Part shown: piece after piece, positions 55,910 through 63,961 of the stretch
Layout of the letters: each line of letters starts with the position of its first letter
Position numbering within the stretch: position 1 is the first letter of the stretch
Source of the DNA: Bacillus atrophaeus
GTDB taxonomy: Bacteria; Bacillota; Bacilli; Bacillales; Bacillaceae
Length of the DNA stretch: 64,000 bases
NCBI RefSeq assembly: GCF_001584335.1
Contig: NZ_LSBB01000001.1
Coordinates: 957,563 to 1,021,562 of the forward strand
Direction of reading: 5' to 3'
The notes under the pieces: model-generated
Seen by the model: only the letters and a program-made list of their open reading frames with translations
What the model was told of the DNA's origin: nothing
Databases searched by the model: none
Translations under genes and position numbers: made by a program

Positions 55910-57118
55910 ATGACTTTAAATATGAAAGTAGAAAGCATGCATAAATTCCATACATTCGAAATTCCAACGGTGATCAAGCATGGAATCGGCGCGGTGAAAC
56001 ACGTAGGGGAAGAAGTGGGCGCGCTAGGCGTCTCAAAAGCGCTGCTTGTGACTGACCCTGGAATTTACAAAGCGGGGGTCGCGGATCCGGTTATAGAATC
56101 ATTAAAGGAAGCGGGCATAGAAGTCGTCCTTTTCAATAAAGTAGAACCAAACCCTCCTGTTCGGCTTGTTAATGAAGGATCAACTATTTATAAAAAAGAA
56201 AACTGCAACGGTTTGGTCGCTGTCGGAGGCGGAAGCTCTATGGATACAGCTAAAGCCATCGGAGTAGAAGCGACACACGAAGGAAGCGTGCTTGATTATG
56301 AAGCAGCAGACGGAAAAAAACCGTTAGAAAACCGTATTCCTCCGCTTACAACGATTCCGACAACAGCGGGAACAGGTTCAGAGGTAACGCAATGGGCTGT
56401 TATTACAGATGAAGAGCGCGAATTCAAGTTTAATACAGGCGGACCGCTGATCGCAGCTCACTTAACAGTAATTGATCCTGAGCTTCATGTTTCTATGCCT
56501 CCTCATGTAACGGCAATGACGGGAATCGATGCGCTTGCTCACGCAATTGAGTGCTATACAATGAAATTTGCCCAGCCGATCACGGATGCCGTGGCGCTGA
56601 TGGCGATTGAATACGGGGCGCACTACATCAGAAGAGCCTTTGCCGACGGAGAGGACCTCGAAGCAAGATACGGAATGGCACAGGCTGCAATGCTTGCCGG
56701 CCTTTCATACGGAAGCGAATCAGCAGGCGCGGCACACGCGATGAGCCAAACACTTGGCGGCATTATTCCTGTTGCTCACGGGCAATGTGTCGCAGCAATG
56801 ATGGGACCTGTAATGGAATTCAATTGGAAAGGGTATCCTGAGAAATTTGCCCGTATCGCAAAAGCATTCGGCATTGATACAAGCAATATGTCTACAGAAG
56901 AAGCGGCGAAAGCATCTGTAAACTGGATGTATGATCTTGTAGAAGACTTAGAGGTTCCGACTTTAGAAGAGCAAGGCGTATCACCTGATATGATCGAGCG
57001 CTTATCTAAAGAAGCGATGAAAGATCCCCAAACATTCGGCAACCCGAGAGATTTAAATGAAAAAACGTACAACTGGATTTATAAACGCTGCTTTAACCTT
57101 ACGCCTAAAACAGTATAA
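55910..57118 (+). CDS. gbsB: Choline dehydrogenase, type III alcohol dehydrogenase
   Basis: 402 residues. Iron-type alcohol dehydrogenase with GGGSSMDTAKAIG (about 102-114) for NAD(P) and metal ligands in DALAHAIECYT and VAHGQC. It oxidises choline to glycine betaine aldehyde, the substrate of GbsA. The start follows AAGGAGGAG. Although it belongs to the same superfamily as yugJ and yugK in this window, it is a different branch. Confidence 0.94.
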   Translation: MTLNMKVESMHKFHTFEIPTVIKHGIGAVKHVGEEVGALGVSKALLVTDPGIYKAGVADPVIESLKEAGIEVVLFNKVEPNPPVRLVNEGSTIYKKENCNGLVAVGGGSSMDTAKAIGVEATHEGSVLDYEAADGKKPLENRIPPLTTIPTTAGTGSEVTQWAVITDEEREFKFNTGGPLIAAHLTVIDPELHVSMPPHVTAMTGIDALAHAIECYTMKFAQPITDAVALMAIEYGAHYIRRAFADGEDLEARYGMAQAAMLAGLSYGSESAGAAHAMSQTLGGIIPVAHGQCVAAMMGPVMEFNWKGYPEKFARIAKAFGIDTSNMSTEEAAKASVNWMYDLVEDLEVPTLEEQGVSPDMIERLSKEAMKDPQTFGNPRDLNEKTYNWIYKRCFNLTPKTV

Positions 57119-57121
57119 TGA

Positions 57122-57157
57122 AACGCCCCGCTCCTTTACAGAGCGGGGTTTTTTTAT
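57122..57157 (+). terminator. Terminator of gbsAB
   Basis: AACGCCCCGCTC/GAGCGGGGTTTTTTT stem-loop. Confidence 0.88.
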
Positions 57158-57212
57158 GATAAGATAATTGAAATAGTTGGAATTCAATAATAGAAAAAGG
57201 ATGTGCCGGCAT

Positions 57213-57794
57213 ATGTGGAAGCGTTTTGCTGCTGCAACAGAAGGGCTTTATATTGCGGATACAAAGAATTTTGTTACAAAACAAATGGATGAATTGCATT
57301 TTGATTATGGCGGCATACCCGGTGATTTACATTTCGGACTTACAAAACGGGCCGGTGCGCGGGAGCCGATGTATAAAAGAGGGACTGAAATTTTCAATCG
57401 CAGACAAATTTCAATTGTCTCTGCTGAAGAATGTGCAGAAATCGCCGGGAAAATGGGCGTGCCCGAAATTTTTCCAGAGTGGCTCGGTGCGAATGTGGAG
57501 ATCAGCGGCCTCCCTGAACTGACTTCTTTACATGAAGGAAGCAGACTGATTTTTCCAAGCGGGGCCGCGTTATTGTGTGAGGGGGAAAACCATCCGTGTA
57601 TACAGCCGGGAGAGGTGATTCAATCTTATTATCCGGACAAGCCTAAGCTTGCCTCGGCGTTTGTGCGCCACGCGATGGGCAGGCGGGGAATCGTTTGCGT
57701 CGTCGAGCGCCCTGGTGCCGTTTTTGCAGGAGATTCTATTGAAGTCCACTCTTACAATCCGATAAAGATAAAGCCAAAAGCAGAAAGGGTCTGA
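57213..57794 (+). CDS. yuaD: MOSC-domain protein YuaD
   Basis: 193 residues from ATG (MWKRFA) behind AAAAAGGATG; the frame extends 12 codons upstream but those overlap the ribosome site. It carries a MOSC (molybdenum cofactor sulfurase C-terminal) fold with GGIPGDLHFGLT at the N-terminus and the conserved Cys in ALLCEGENHPC. The family handles sulfur or molybdenum cofactors; its precise substrate is unknown. Confidence 0.85.
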   Translation: MWKRFAAATEGLYIADTKNFVTKQMDELHFDYGGIPGDLHFGLTKRAGAREPMYKRGTEIFNRRQISIVSAEECAEIAGKMGVPEIFPEWLGANVEISGLPELTSLHEGSRLIFPSGAALLCEGENHPCIQPGEVIQSYYPDKPKLASAFVRHAMGRRGIVCVVERPGAVFAGDSIEVHSYNPIKIKPKAERV

Positions 57795-57814
57795 ATTATC
57801 AGACCCTTTTTTTC
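57784..57814. terminator. Terminator of yuaD and yuaE
   Basis: AAAGGGTCTG/CAGACCCTTTTTTT stem-loop overlapping the yuaD stop. Confidence 0.85.
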
Positions 57815-57815
57815 A

Positions 57816-58295
57816 TTATATCTTCTCTTTAATCTCTTTTATTTGGCTGAGATGCCGTTTTTCATGGTGGCCGATAAAATCAATGAACTGTTTGACTGTC
57901 AGCTCCTGAAAAACGGGATGAGGCAGCACTCTATTGAAGTCGTCCTCTTTTAATGAGGCGATGATAGACGTCAGCTGTTCTCTCACGACATCAAGCTCTT
58001 GTTTCATTTGGCTGCCTGACATGTAGCTTTGATCCGGTTCGAAATGGCTCGGAGCCTTGCGTTTGTTCGTTCTGTCCTCTGCCATTTCAAGCGGTTTTTC
58101 CTCTATTTCTTTTAACGGTGCATCCTTCACCCGATCTTTAAAGGCGGTCTGTGCAGCTGCATCAATTAGCTTTAAATGATCAAGGACTTCACGTATGCTC
58201 CATTCGTCCGCAGACGGTTTTTTGTTCAGCTGATCATCAGTAAGACCTTTAATTTCATTCCATGTTTCCAATCTGGCTTCATAAAAGATACTCAT
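57816..58295 (-). CDS. yuaE: DinB-like (YfiT/DUF1569-type) family protein YuaE
   Basis: 159 residues from ATG (MSIFYEA) behind GCAGGAGGAG; the frame extends 16 codons upstream without a ribosome site. Four-helix bundle of the DinB/YfiT superfamily with metal-type histidines in IREVLDHLKLID and GHHEKRHLSQIKE. Such proteins often act as metal-dependent hydrolases or thiol transferases. The role here is unknown. Confidence 0.82.
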   Translation of the reverse strand: MSIFYEARLETWNEIKGLTDDQLNKKPSADEWSIREVLDHLKLIDAAAQTAFKDRVKDAPLKEIEEKPLEMAEDRTNKRKAPSHFEPDQSYMSGSQMKQELDVVREQLTSIIASLKEDDFNRVLPHPVFQELTVKQFIDFIGHHEKRHLSQIKEIKEKI

Positions 58296-58379
58296 GACAT
58301 CTCCTCCTGCAAAAAGCTTATCATAAACGGCCTCTATAATCATTTTTAAACTCCGCTAAGCGGCTTATCTATACAAATA

Positions 58380-58405
58380 TGAAACTTTTTACCGCTAAAG
58401 CCGTA
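58380..58405 (+). promoter_or_regulatory. Sigma-W promoter of yuaF-floT
   Basis: TGAAAC (58380-58385), exactly 16-bp spacer, CGTA (58402-58405), a perfect match to the sigma-W consensus about 115 nt before yuaF. The B. subtilis operon is known to belong to the sigma-W envelope-stress regulon. Confidence 0.88.
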
Positions 58406-58518
58406 TTAAAAGATAGCCCCAAAAGCAATCAATCCGTCAGCATCACTCAAGATCCTGTCCCCGCAAAGTGAAAATTGAAGTAACGATAACTTACCCAAGA
58501 TAAGAAAGGATGAGGTAA

Positions 58519-59046
58519 TTGGAACTCGGTTTTCCGATTCAAACGCTTTATCTTTATACACTCATCATAGCCGGAATCCTGACGCTGCTATTTGTATTTT
58601 TCAGTGATATGTTTGAAGGGCTGCTGGAGGCTGTTCCGATCTCTTTTCTTAATCCGGCTTTAGTGCTCGCGTTTTTCACTTTTTTTGCGGCATCAGGCTA
58701 TATAGGAGAAACAGCCGTACCGCTTTCCAGCCCGATTATCGCACTTTTTTCTTCCATACTTTCAGTGCTGTTAGTCAGTTTGCTGCATATATTTGTACTT
58801 GTTCCGCTCTCATCTGCGGAAGAATCGCTGACCTACAGAGAAGGAGATCTAAAAGGCAGAGTCGGAAAAGTGATTACAGCTGTACCGGTTGACGGCTATG
58901 GAGAAGTATTGATTGAAGGGATCGGCGGCGCCATCTCAAAATCTGCAATCAGCTTTGACAACGAACAGATCGGTTACGGGACAGTCGTATTGATAGTCGA
59001 TGTAAACAAAGGGGTTCTCTCCGTCACACCTCATGAACCATTATAA
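58519..59046 (+). CDS. yuaF: NfeD-like membrane protein YuaF
   Basis: 175 residues starting at TTG behind AAGAAAGGATGAGG. Three membrane helices (about 10-105) are followed by an OB-fold NfeD domain (about 115-172). NfeD proteins accompany flotillins and are thought to help their assembly. It lies 18 nt upstream of floT. Confidence 0.88.
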   Translation: MELGFPIQTLYLYTLIIAGILTLLFVFFSDMFEGLLEAVPISFLNPALVLAFFTFFAASGYIGETAVPLSSPIIALFSSILSVLLVSLLHIFVLVPLSSAEESLTYREGDLKGRVGKVITAVPVDGYGEVLIEGIGGAISKSAISFDNEQIGYGTVVLIVDVNKGVLSVTPHEPL

Positions 59047-59064
59047 AACAAGGGGGAATAAAGA

Positions 59065-60615
59065 ATGACCATGCCTATTTTAATTGTAATCGGAGTTGTA
59101 TTCTTTTTACTTATCGCACTCATTGCCGTTTTTATTACAAAATATCGAACGGCCGGGCCTGATGAAGCATTAATCGTAACAGGAAGCTATCTCGGCAATA
59201 AAAACGTACACGTGGATGAAGGCGGAAACCGTCTGAAAATCGTCAGGGGCGGAGGAACCTTTGTCCTTCCGGTTTTCCAGCAGGCAGAACCGTTAAGCTT
59301 GCTATCAAGCAAACTCGATGTATCAACACCTGAAGTATATACCGAACAAGGCGTGCCAGTCATGGCCGACGGAACAGCGATTATTAAAATCGGCGGTTCA
59401 ATCGGAGAAATCGCCACAGCAGCCGAACAATTTTTAGGGAAATCAAAAGAAGACCGCGAACAGGAAGCGAGAGAAGTATTGGAAGGGCATCTGCGTTCCA
59501 TACTCGGGTCCATGACAGTAGAAGAAATTTATAAAAACAGAGAGAAATTTTCTCAAGAAGTGCAGCGTGTCGCGTCTCAGGATCTCGCTAAAATGGGGCT
59601 TATCATTGTATCGTTTACGATCAAAGACGTCCGTGATAAAAACGGCTATCTGGAATCCTTAGGGAAGCCGAGAATCGCTCAAGTAAAGCGTGATGCTGAT
59701 ATCGCAACCGCAGAGGCGGATAAAGAAACAAGAATAAAACGCGCAGAAGCTGCGAAAGATGCGAAAAAATCAGAGCTTGAACGTGCGACGGAAATAGCCG
59801 AAGCCGAAAAACTGAACCAGCTCAAAATGGCTGAATACCGCAGGGACCAAGATACAGCGAAAGCAAACGCCGACCAGGCGTACGATTTGGAAACGGCCAG
59901 AGCCCGCCAGCAAGTAACTGAGCAGGAAATGCAGGTCAAAATCATCGAGCGGCAAAAGCAAATTGAATTAGAAGAAAAAGAAATTCTGCGCCGAGAACGC
60001 CAATATGACTCCGAGGTGAAGAAAAAGGCAGATGCCGACCGTTACTCAGTCGAACAATCCGCAGCCGCGGAAAAAGCGAAACAGCTGGCAGAAGCAGACG
60101 CCAAGCAATACAGTATCGAAGCGATGGCAAAGGCTGAAGCTGAAAAGGTGCGAATTGACGGGCTTGCGAAAGCCGAAGCTGAAAAAGCAAAAGGAGAAAC
60201 AGAGGCAGAGGTTATCCGTTTAAAAGGTCTCGCAGAAGCAGAAGCGAAAGAAAAAATTGCGGAAGCCTTTGAAAAGTACGGCCAGGCAGCAATCCTCGAC
60301 ATGATTGTCAAAATGCTTCCTGAATACGCAAAACAAGTATCAGCTCCGCTTTCTAATATTGATAAAATCACTGTCGTTGACACCGGAGGTAACGGTGAGG
60401 GCAGCGGCGCCAACAAAGTAACAGGCTATGCGACCAATTTGATGTCCAGCCTTCAAGAAAGCTTAAAAGCATCTTCAGGAATAGACGTTAAGGAAATCAT
60501 TGAGAATTTTTCGGGAAAAGGAAATATCAAACAAAGTATTCATGAGCTAACGAATGAACTGAAAGAACCAAAACAGCCTATTAGGGAAACTTCAATAGAA
60601 GAAAAAACAGAGTAA
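59065..60615 (+). CDS. floT: Flotillin FloT (YuaG)
   Basis: 516 residues. An N-terminal hydrophobic hairpin (about 5-25) is followed by the SPFH/PHB domain (about 25-200) and the long flotillin coiled coil with many EA/AE repeats (about 205-400), then a Gly/Ser-rich hinge and a helical tail. It scaffolds ordered membrane microdomains and supports membrane fluidity, protease and kinase localisation. Second gene of the sigma-W operon. Confidence 0.94.
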   Translation: MTMPILIVIGVVFFLLIALIAVFITKYRTAGPDEALIVTGSYLGNKNVHVDEGGNRLKIVRGGGTFVLPVFQQAEPLSLLSSKLDVSTPEVYTEQGVPVMADGTAIIKIGGSIGEIATAAEQFLGKSKEDREQEAREVLEGHLRSILGSMTVEEIYKNREKFSQEVQRVASQDLAKMGLIIVSFTIKDVRDKNGYLESLGKPRIAQVKRDADIATAEADKETRIKRAEAAKDAKKSELERATEIAEAEKLNQLKMAEYRRDQDTAKANADQAYDLETARARQQVTEQEMQVKIIERQKQIELEEKEILRRERQYDSEVKKKADADRYSVEQSAAAEKAKQLAEADAKQYSIEAMAKAEAEKVRIDGLAKAEAEKAKGETEAEVIRLKGLAEAEAKEKIAEAFEKYGQAAILDMIVKMLPEYAKQVSAPLSNIDKITVVDTGGNGEGSGANKVTGYATNLMSSLQESLKASSGIDVKEIIENFSGKGNIKQSIHELTNELKEPKQPIRETSIEEKTE

Positions 60616-60661
60616 GAAAGGGGCGGCACTGCTCCGAATAAAGATAGAATAACCTTGAAAT

Positions 60662-60703
60662 AAAGAAACAGCAGGTAAAAAAGACTTGCTGTTTCTTTAT
60701 TTT
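60662..60703 (+). terminator. Terminator of the yuaF-floT operon
   Basis: AAAGAAACAGCA/TGCTGTTTCTTT stem-loop with a T-rich tail. Confidence 0.85.
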
Positions 60704-60793
60704 CACTAATCATATATTTTACGGAATAATACCTATTATTTTTAAGAAATTCCAGTATAATCTATTTGTATAGTAAAAAAGGGGGTCATATAC

Positions 60794-61981
60794 ATGACTA
60801 AAAAATTAATGTGCGTGATTATCTGCTTGCTGATCATCGTCCCGGCGATGCAAGTATCAGCGGCACCAAAGCAAGAAGAGCTTCAAAGCTATCTTAAAGA
60901 AATAGGAATGACAAAAACAGAATTGCAAACCTATTTAAAAGAAAATTATGATGAAGATTTGAATGACTTTACCTCCGCCGCTGAATTGCGGGAGTATCTG
61001 GGAGAGAGGCTGACGGATAAAGCGCTCACCGCTTACTTAAAAGAATACGGCATGAGCAAGAAAGAAGCGGAGCACCAGCTGTTTGTGTTCGGTTTTCTTC
61101 AAAAAAGCCAAGCCATTCAGGATGTGTATGTATTTGCCGATGACTTTGTCAGCGCACTTGATTACATAACAAGCTACACACCGCTGACCGACAAAAATTT
61201 TGCAGCCCTGCTGAAAAAATACGGACTGACTAAAAGTGAATACGCAAAGATGTTCCCTGGTGATGAAGATATCAGGTTATATACAGATTCAATAGAGGAT
61301 GCAGAAGAGTATCTATCCGCAGCATTAGAAGAGAAGCAAGCGGAAGAACAATTTATGAAACTGTTCAGCCAAATCGGTATCGACCAAAATGAATTGGAGA
61401 ATCTCTATCAACATATGTCCGCTTTGGAGAAAAAAGATCCTCAGTTTCCGGACAAGCTATTAGCTTTATCAGACCGCCTGCTTGATTTGCCAAGTTTTAC
61501 GAGCATCAGTGAACTATCTGCCGGCGAAATTGCGGGTCTGCTCGATGTGATGAACGATTTTCAAGACACTTTTCAAGTGAAAACGAAATTTTACCTCATT
61601 AATGGGAACAGCAAAAAAGAACTTACAGCCCGGAGCCTGTTGTCTGTCAACCCGGCCCAAGGGTCCAAGCTTCTGGTTGAACTATATGACTTGAACGGAA
61701 AATTCCTGCTTGACGCTATTTTTACGGCGGACATGGTAGACTCTGAAACAGCACATCAAACCGGAAGCGATATCCGAAAAGCAGAACAGATTGTAAAAGA
61801 GAGCAAAACGTCAACAAAGCCTAAAAAAACCAGCGCCGCACAGGTGGAAAAAACGGTAAAAGGCGCCAAGCTCCCTAAAACAGCAGGCCATTATGCGGAG
61901 TGGTCTATGTTTGGGCTTTTATTGCTAGCCGGCGGACTGCTTATGATAAGAAAACTTCGTAAAACAGCATCATTGAAGTAA
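60794..61981 (+). CDS. Processed acidic surface protein with LPXTA sortase signal
   Basis: 395 residues from ATG behind GGGGG. A signal peptide (about 1-24, MQVSAAP cleavage area) is followed by an acidic, largely helical body. It ends in a typical sortase-sorting tail: LPKTAG at 360-365, a hydrophobic segment and a basic end. A motif of the form L-x-x-h-G-h-T-K-x-E occurs at about 33-45, 81-92, 139-150 and 189-201. The next gene is a sortase, so the protein is probably its dedicated substrate. It resembles the family called processed acidic surface protein in Bacilli; function unknown. Confidence 0.85.
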   Translation: MTKKLMCVIICLLIIVPAMQVSAAPKQEELQSYLKEIGMTKTELQTYLKENYDEDLNDFTSAAELREYLGERLTDKALTAYLKEYGMSKKEAEHQLFVFGFLQKSQAIQDVYVFADDFVSALDYITSYTPLTDKNFAALLKKYGLTKSEYAKMFPGDEDIRLYTDSIEDAEEYLSAALEEKQAEEQFMKLFSQIGIDQNELENLYQHMSALEKKDPQFPDKLLALSDRLLDLPSFTSISELSAGEIAGLLDVMNDFQDTFQVKTKFYLINGNSKKELTARSLLSVNPAQGSKLLVELYDLNGKFLLDAIFTADMVDSETAHQTGSDIRKAEQIVKESKTSTKPKKTSAAQVEKTVKGAKLPKTAGHYAEWSMFGLLLLAGGLLMIRKLRKTASLK

Positions 61982-61994
61982 AAGAAATGAGTGA

Positions 61995-62630
61995 CTGCAC
62001 ATTAAACGTTTTAAACAATCTAACAAACGAAAAACAGTCTTTATTTTGTCCATATGCCTAATAGCCGGAGGTCTATATATTACTTCCACAAATGCATGGA
62101 AGCTATTACAAGGTTACGCGCTGTTTCAATTCGGCCAGTTCAAAGAGCAAACAGCAAATGAAAAAAATGCTTCAGGCACCGCTAAGGCGGCAGAACCAAA
62201 AACAGAAGCTAAAGAAATTAACGAAACCTTTCAAACGGGAGAAAAAATCGGCGATTTGGTCATACCGAAGATAGGCGCCGAATTGCCGATTTACCATGGA
62301 ACGGATGAGGACGAGCTTGTAAAAGGAGTAGGGCATTATGCAGGCTCCGTCTTGCCGGGTGAAAATGATAATTCGGTTCTTGCCGGCCACCGTGATACTG
62401 TATTCAGAAATCTGGGCGAAGTTGGAAAAGGGGATAAGTTAATCGTAAAAGCATCCTACGGCACATTCACTTATAAAGTCAAAAAGGTGCGAATTGTAGA
62501 TTCAGACGATCGGACAATCATTGTACCTAAGCCGCGTGCCACGCTCACATTATCGACTTGTTATCCCTTTGACTTTATCGGCTCTGCTCCGGAAAGATAT
62601 GTACTGGTTGCGAATCTAGAGGAAACATAA
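61995..62630 (+). CDS. Class D-type sortase
   Basis: The catalytic domain is complete: His in LAGHRDT, Cys in TLSTCYPF and Arg in APERYVL (residues 115, 172, 184 counted from the TTG at 62046). It cleaves the LPXTA-type signal of the neighbouring protein and links it to the wall. The first ordinary start, TTG 62046, lies inside the membrane helix and lacks a ribosome site. The frame extends back to a CTG at 61995, giving a normal N-terminus (HIKRFKQSNKRK before the helix). The true start is uncertain and could involve a frameshift from the ATG at 61987. It lies 13 nt after the surface-protein gene. Confidence 0.85.
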   Translation: MHIKRFKQSNKRKTVFILSICLIAGGLYITSTNAWKLLQGYALFQFGQFKEQTANEKNASGTAKAAEPKTEAKEINETFQTGEKIGDLVIPKIGAELPIYHGTDEDELVKGVGHYAGSVLPGENDNSVLAGHRDTVFRNLGEVGKGDKLIVKASYGTFTYKVKKVRIVDSDDRTIIVPKPRATLTLSTCYPFDFIGSAPERYVLVANLEET

Positions 62631-62661
62631 AAAACCAGCGGAATGATTCCGCTGGTTTTTG
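62629..62661. terminator. Terminator between sortase and thiT
   Basis: AAAAACCAGCGGAAT/ATTCCGCTGGTTTTT perfect stem-loop. Confidence 0.9.
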
Positions 62662-62666
62662 CAATG

Positions 62667-63245
62667 TTAAGCCTTCTCTGTCTGTAAAAGACGCGGAGCT
62701 GTGATAAATAATAAACAGAGCACAACAGCGCATATTATGAAAGAAGGCACCATATAGGTTGCATTATAACTTAAAGAATAAATCCATACCGGAGTGCCTT
62801 TAGGGGCAAAACTGCCAAAAAACACCGCGCCGGAAATGACATGGGCGGCATAGCGTAGAAAACTCCCGATAAAAACAGCGATAATGACAGAAGCGATCAA
62901 TTTCCCTTTTTCTTTTGCAACAGCGGCTTTATAAACAACAGAAGCAAATAATCCGCTAATTCCTATGACAGCGAAAGCGACAAGATAGTCGAGCAGAAGC
63001 TGAACAGGATGCTGGGCGAACAGATTACCGATAGCAATCTGCACAAGACCGGTCAGAAGTCCGGAAGTAAGGCCAGCTTTTACTCCCCACCGGAACGAAA
63101 TCAAAAAGATGGGTATCATCATAATGGAGATCGATCCGCCTTGAGGCATCCGGAGAAACATCCCGGAAATAATGTCTAATATGACTGCAGCCCCTGTCAT
63201 GATTGCAATTTCAATAAGGCGTACCAGTTGTTTTGATTGATTCAT
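62667..63245 (-). CDS. thiT: Thiamine transporter ThiT (ECF S component)
   Basis: 192 residues from the ATG behind GGAAGGGGAA; the frame extends upstream into the riboswitch and is not used there. Six membrane helices of the ThiT/YuaJ family. It binds thiamine at the outer face and works with a shared ECF energising module, not encoded nearby. Controlled by the TPP riboswitch in its leader. Confidence 0.93.
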   Translation of the reverse strand: MNQSKQLVRLIEIAIMTGAAVILDIISGMFLRMPQGGSISIMMIPIFLISFRWGVKAGLTSGLLTGLVQIAIGNLFAQHPVQLLLDYLVAFAVIGISGLFASVVYKAAVAKEKGKLIASVIIAVFIGSFLRYAAHVISGAVFFGSFAPKGTPVWIYSLSYNATYMVPSFIICAVVLCLLFITAPRLLQTEKA

Positions 63246-63283
63246 AAAAATTCCCCTTCCATTAGACAATCCATAAGGACAAA

Positions 63284-63328
63284 CAAAAAAGCAGTGCGGG
63301 AAGGATGGGGAAAGTTCCACGCACTGCT
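63284..63328 (-). terminator. Terminator of the thiT riboswitch leader
   Basis: On the minus strand, GCAGTGCG pairs with CGCACTGC, followed by T6, between the aptamer and thiT. Confidence 0.85.
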
Positions 63329-63349
63329 TTACGTTCTGCAATTCATTTG

Positions 63350-63445
63350 GCTTTGCCACATCCCTACGCCAGCGTTAACTAACAGGTTCAAAGGGTCAGA
63401 ACGAAACCGTTCACTCTCAGCTTTAATGCTCCCCTTGCGGTCATC
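63350..63445 (-). ncRNA. TPP riboswitch (THI element) of thiT
   Basis: On the minus strand: GGGGAGC, then GCTGAGAGTGAACGG, ACCCTTTGAACCTG and GCGTAGGGA, the conserved order of the TPP aptamer. Bound TPP is expected to favour the terminator behind it and stop thiT expression. Confidence 0.95.
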
Positions 63446-63464
63446 AAGTATTTAGTTCATTTCT

Positions 63465-63493
63465 ACTATACAAGAAAATAAAAGAAACAACAA
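63465..63493 (-). promoter_or_regulatory. Sigma-A promoter of thiT
   Basis: On the minus strand, TTGTTG (63493-63488), 17-bp spacer, TATAGT (63470-63465), just upstream of the riboswitch. Confidence 0.6.
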
Positions 63494-63499
63494 GATAAC

Positions 63500-63830
63500 A
63501 TGTAAGTGATTAAAACAGCATCATATACAGTTCGGTCCATTGAAGCATAAGCTTATAACGGTCTCTCTCAAAATCTAAATTTAGTTTACTCTTCATATAG
63601 AAGAAAATATTCAAAGGGGTAGTTGTAAGGTGAATTCAAATGGATCCAAAAGAGATGACACACTGTAAGCAGGTGTGCCAGTTTTTACGCACTTAACACT
63701 AATACTGAGCACTGAAGTATGCGGTGTTCAATTAGTATTCAAATCAATCAGTCCCTGAGATTAAAAGAGTTTAGAGGAATAAATAGAATTGCCGTATTTA
63801 TGTTTCTGATTTTATTCTAGATTTTTTCAA
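63500..63830. other. Intergenic region without a recognisable gene
   Basis: About 330 nt with high A+T. A hairpin CACAC/GTGTG (about 63660-63680) is followed by CCAGTTTTT. I see no open frame of useful length with a ribosome site apart from a 12-codon GTG frame near 63632. Confidence 0.5.
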
Positions 63831-63838
63831 AAAAACTA

Positions 63839-63867
63839 TTGCAATAAATGTTTCAGAATGATATATT
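63839..63867 (+). promoter_or_regulatory. rRNA operon promoter P1 (putative)
   Basis: TTGCAA (63839-63844), 17-bp spacer, TATATT (63862-63867), followed by a GTCGCT motif as in B. subtilis rrn promoters. Confidence 0.7.
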
Positions 63868-63932
63868 ATTATTCGTCGCTGATAAACAACAGTGACACAA
63901 CAACAAGCTTCAAAAAAACTTCAAAAAAGTTA

Positions 63933-63961
63933 TTGACATAAACGAAGCTGGATGTTATAGT
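63933..63961 (+). promoter_or_regulatory. rRNA operon promoter P2 (putative)
   Basis: Perfect TTGACA (63933-63938), 17-bp spacer, TATAGT (63956-63961), then GTTGCTTCAAACGAAGC and AAGATGATCTTT, which resembles the start of a Bacillus rRNA leader. The 16S gene would lie beyond the window. Confidence 0.75.

Noticed and set aside
57177..57212. Longer N-terminus for yuaD
   Set aside because: The added codons cover the ribosome site and are unlike the known protein, which starts MWKR.
59187..60416. Several antisense frames within floT
   Set aside because: They mirror the Ala/Glu/Lys coiled-coil repeats of flotillin on the other strand.
63246..63359. Extension of thiT into its leader
   Set aside because: The region is the riboswitch expression platform; the inner ATG has a good ribosome site and gives the usual length.
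63631..63670. Adjacent GAATTC and GGATCC sites near a short GTG frame, suggestive of cloning sequence
   Set aside because: The surrounding sequence is ordinary A/T-rich intergenic DNA; two six-base sites are expected by chance.
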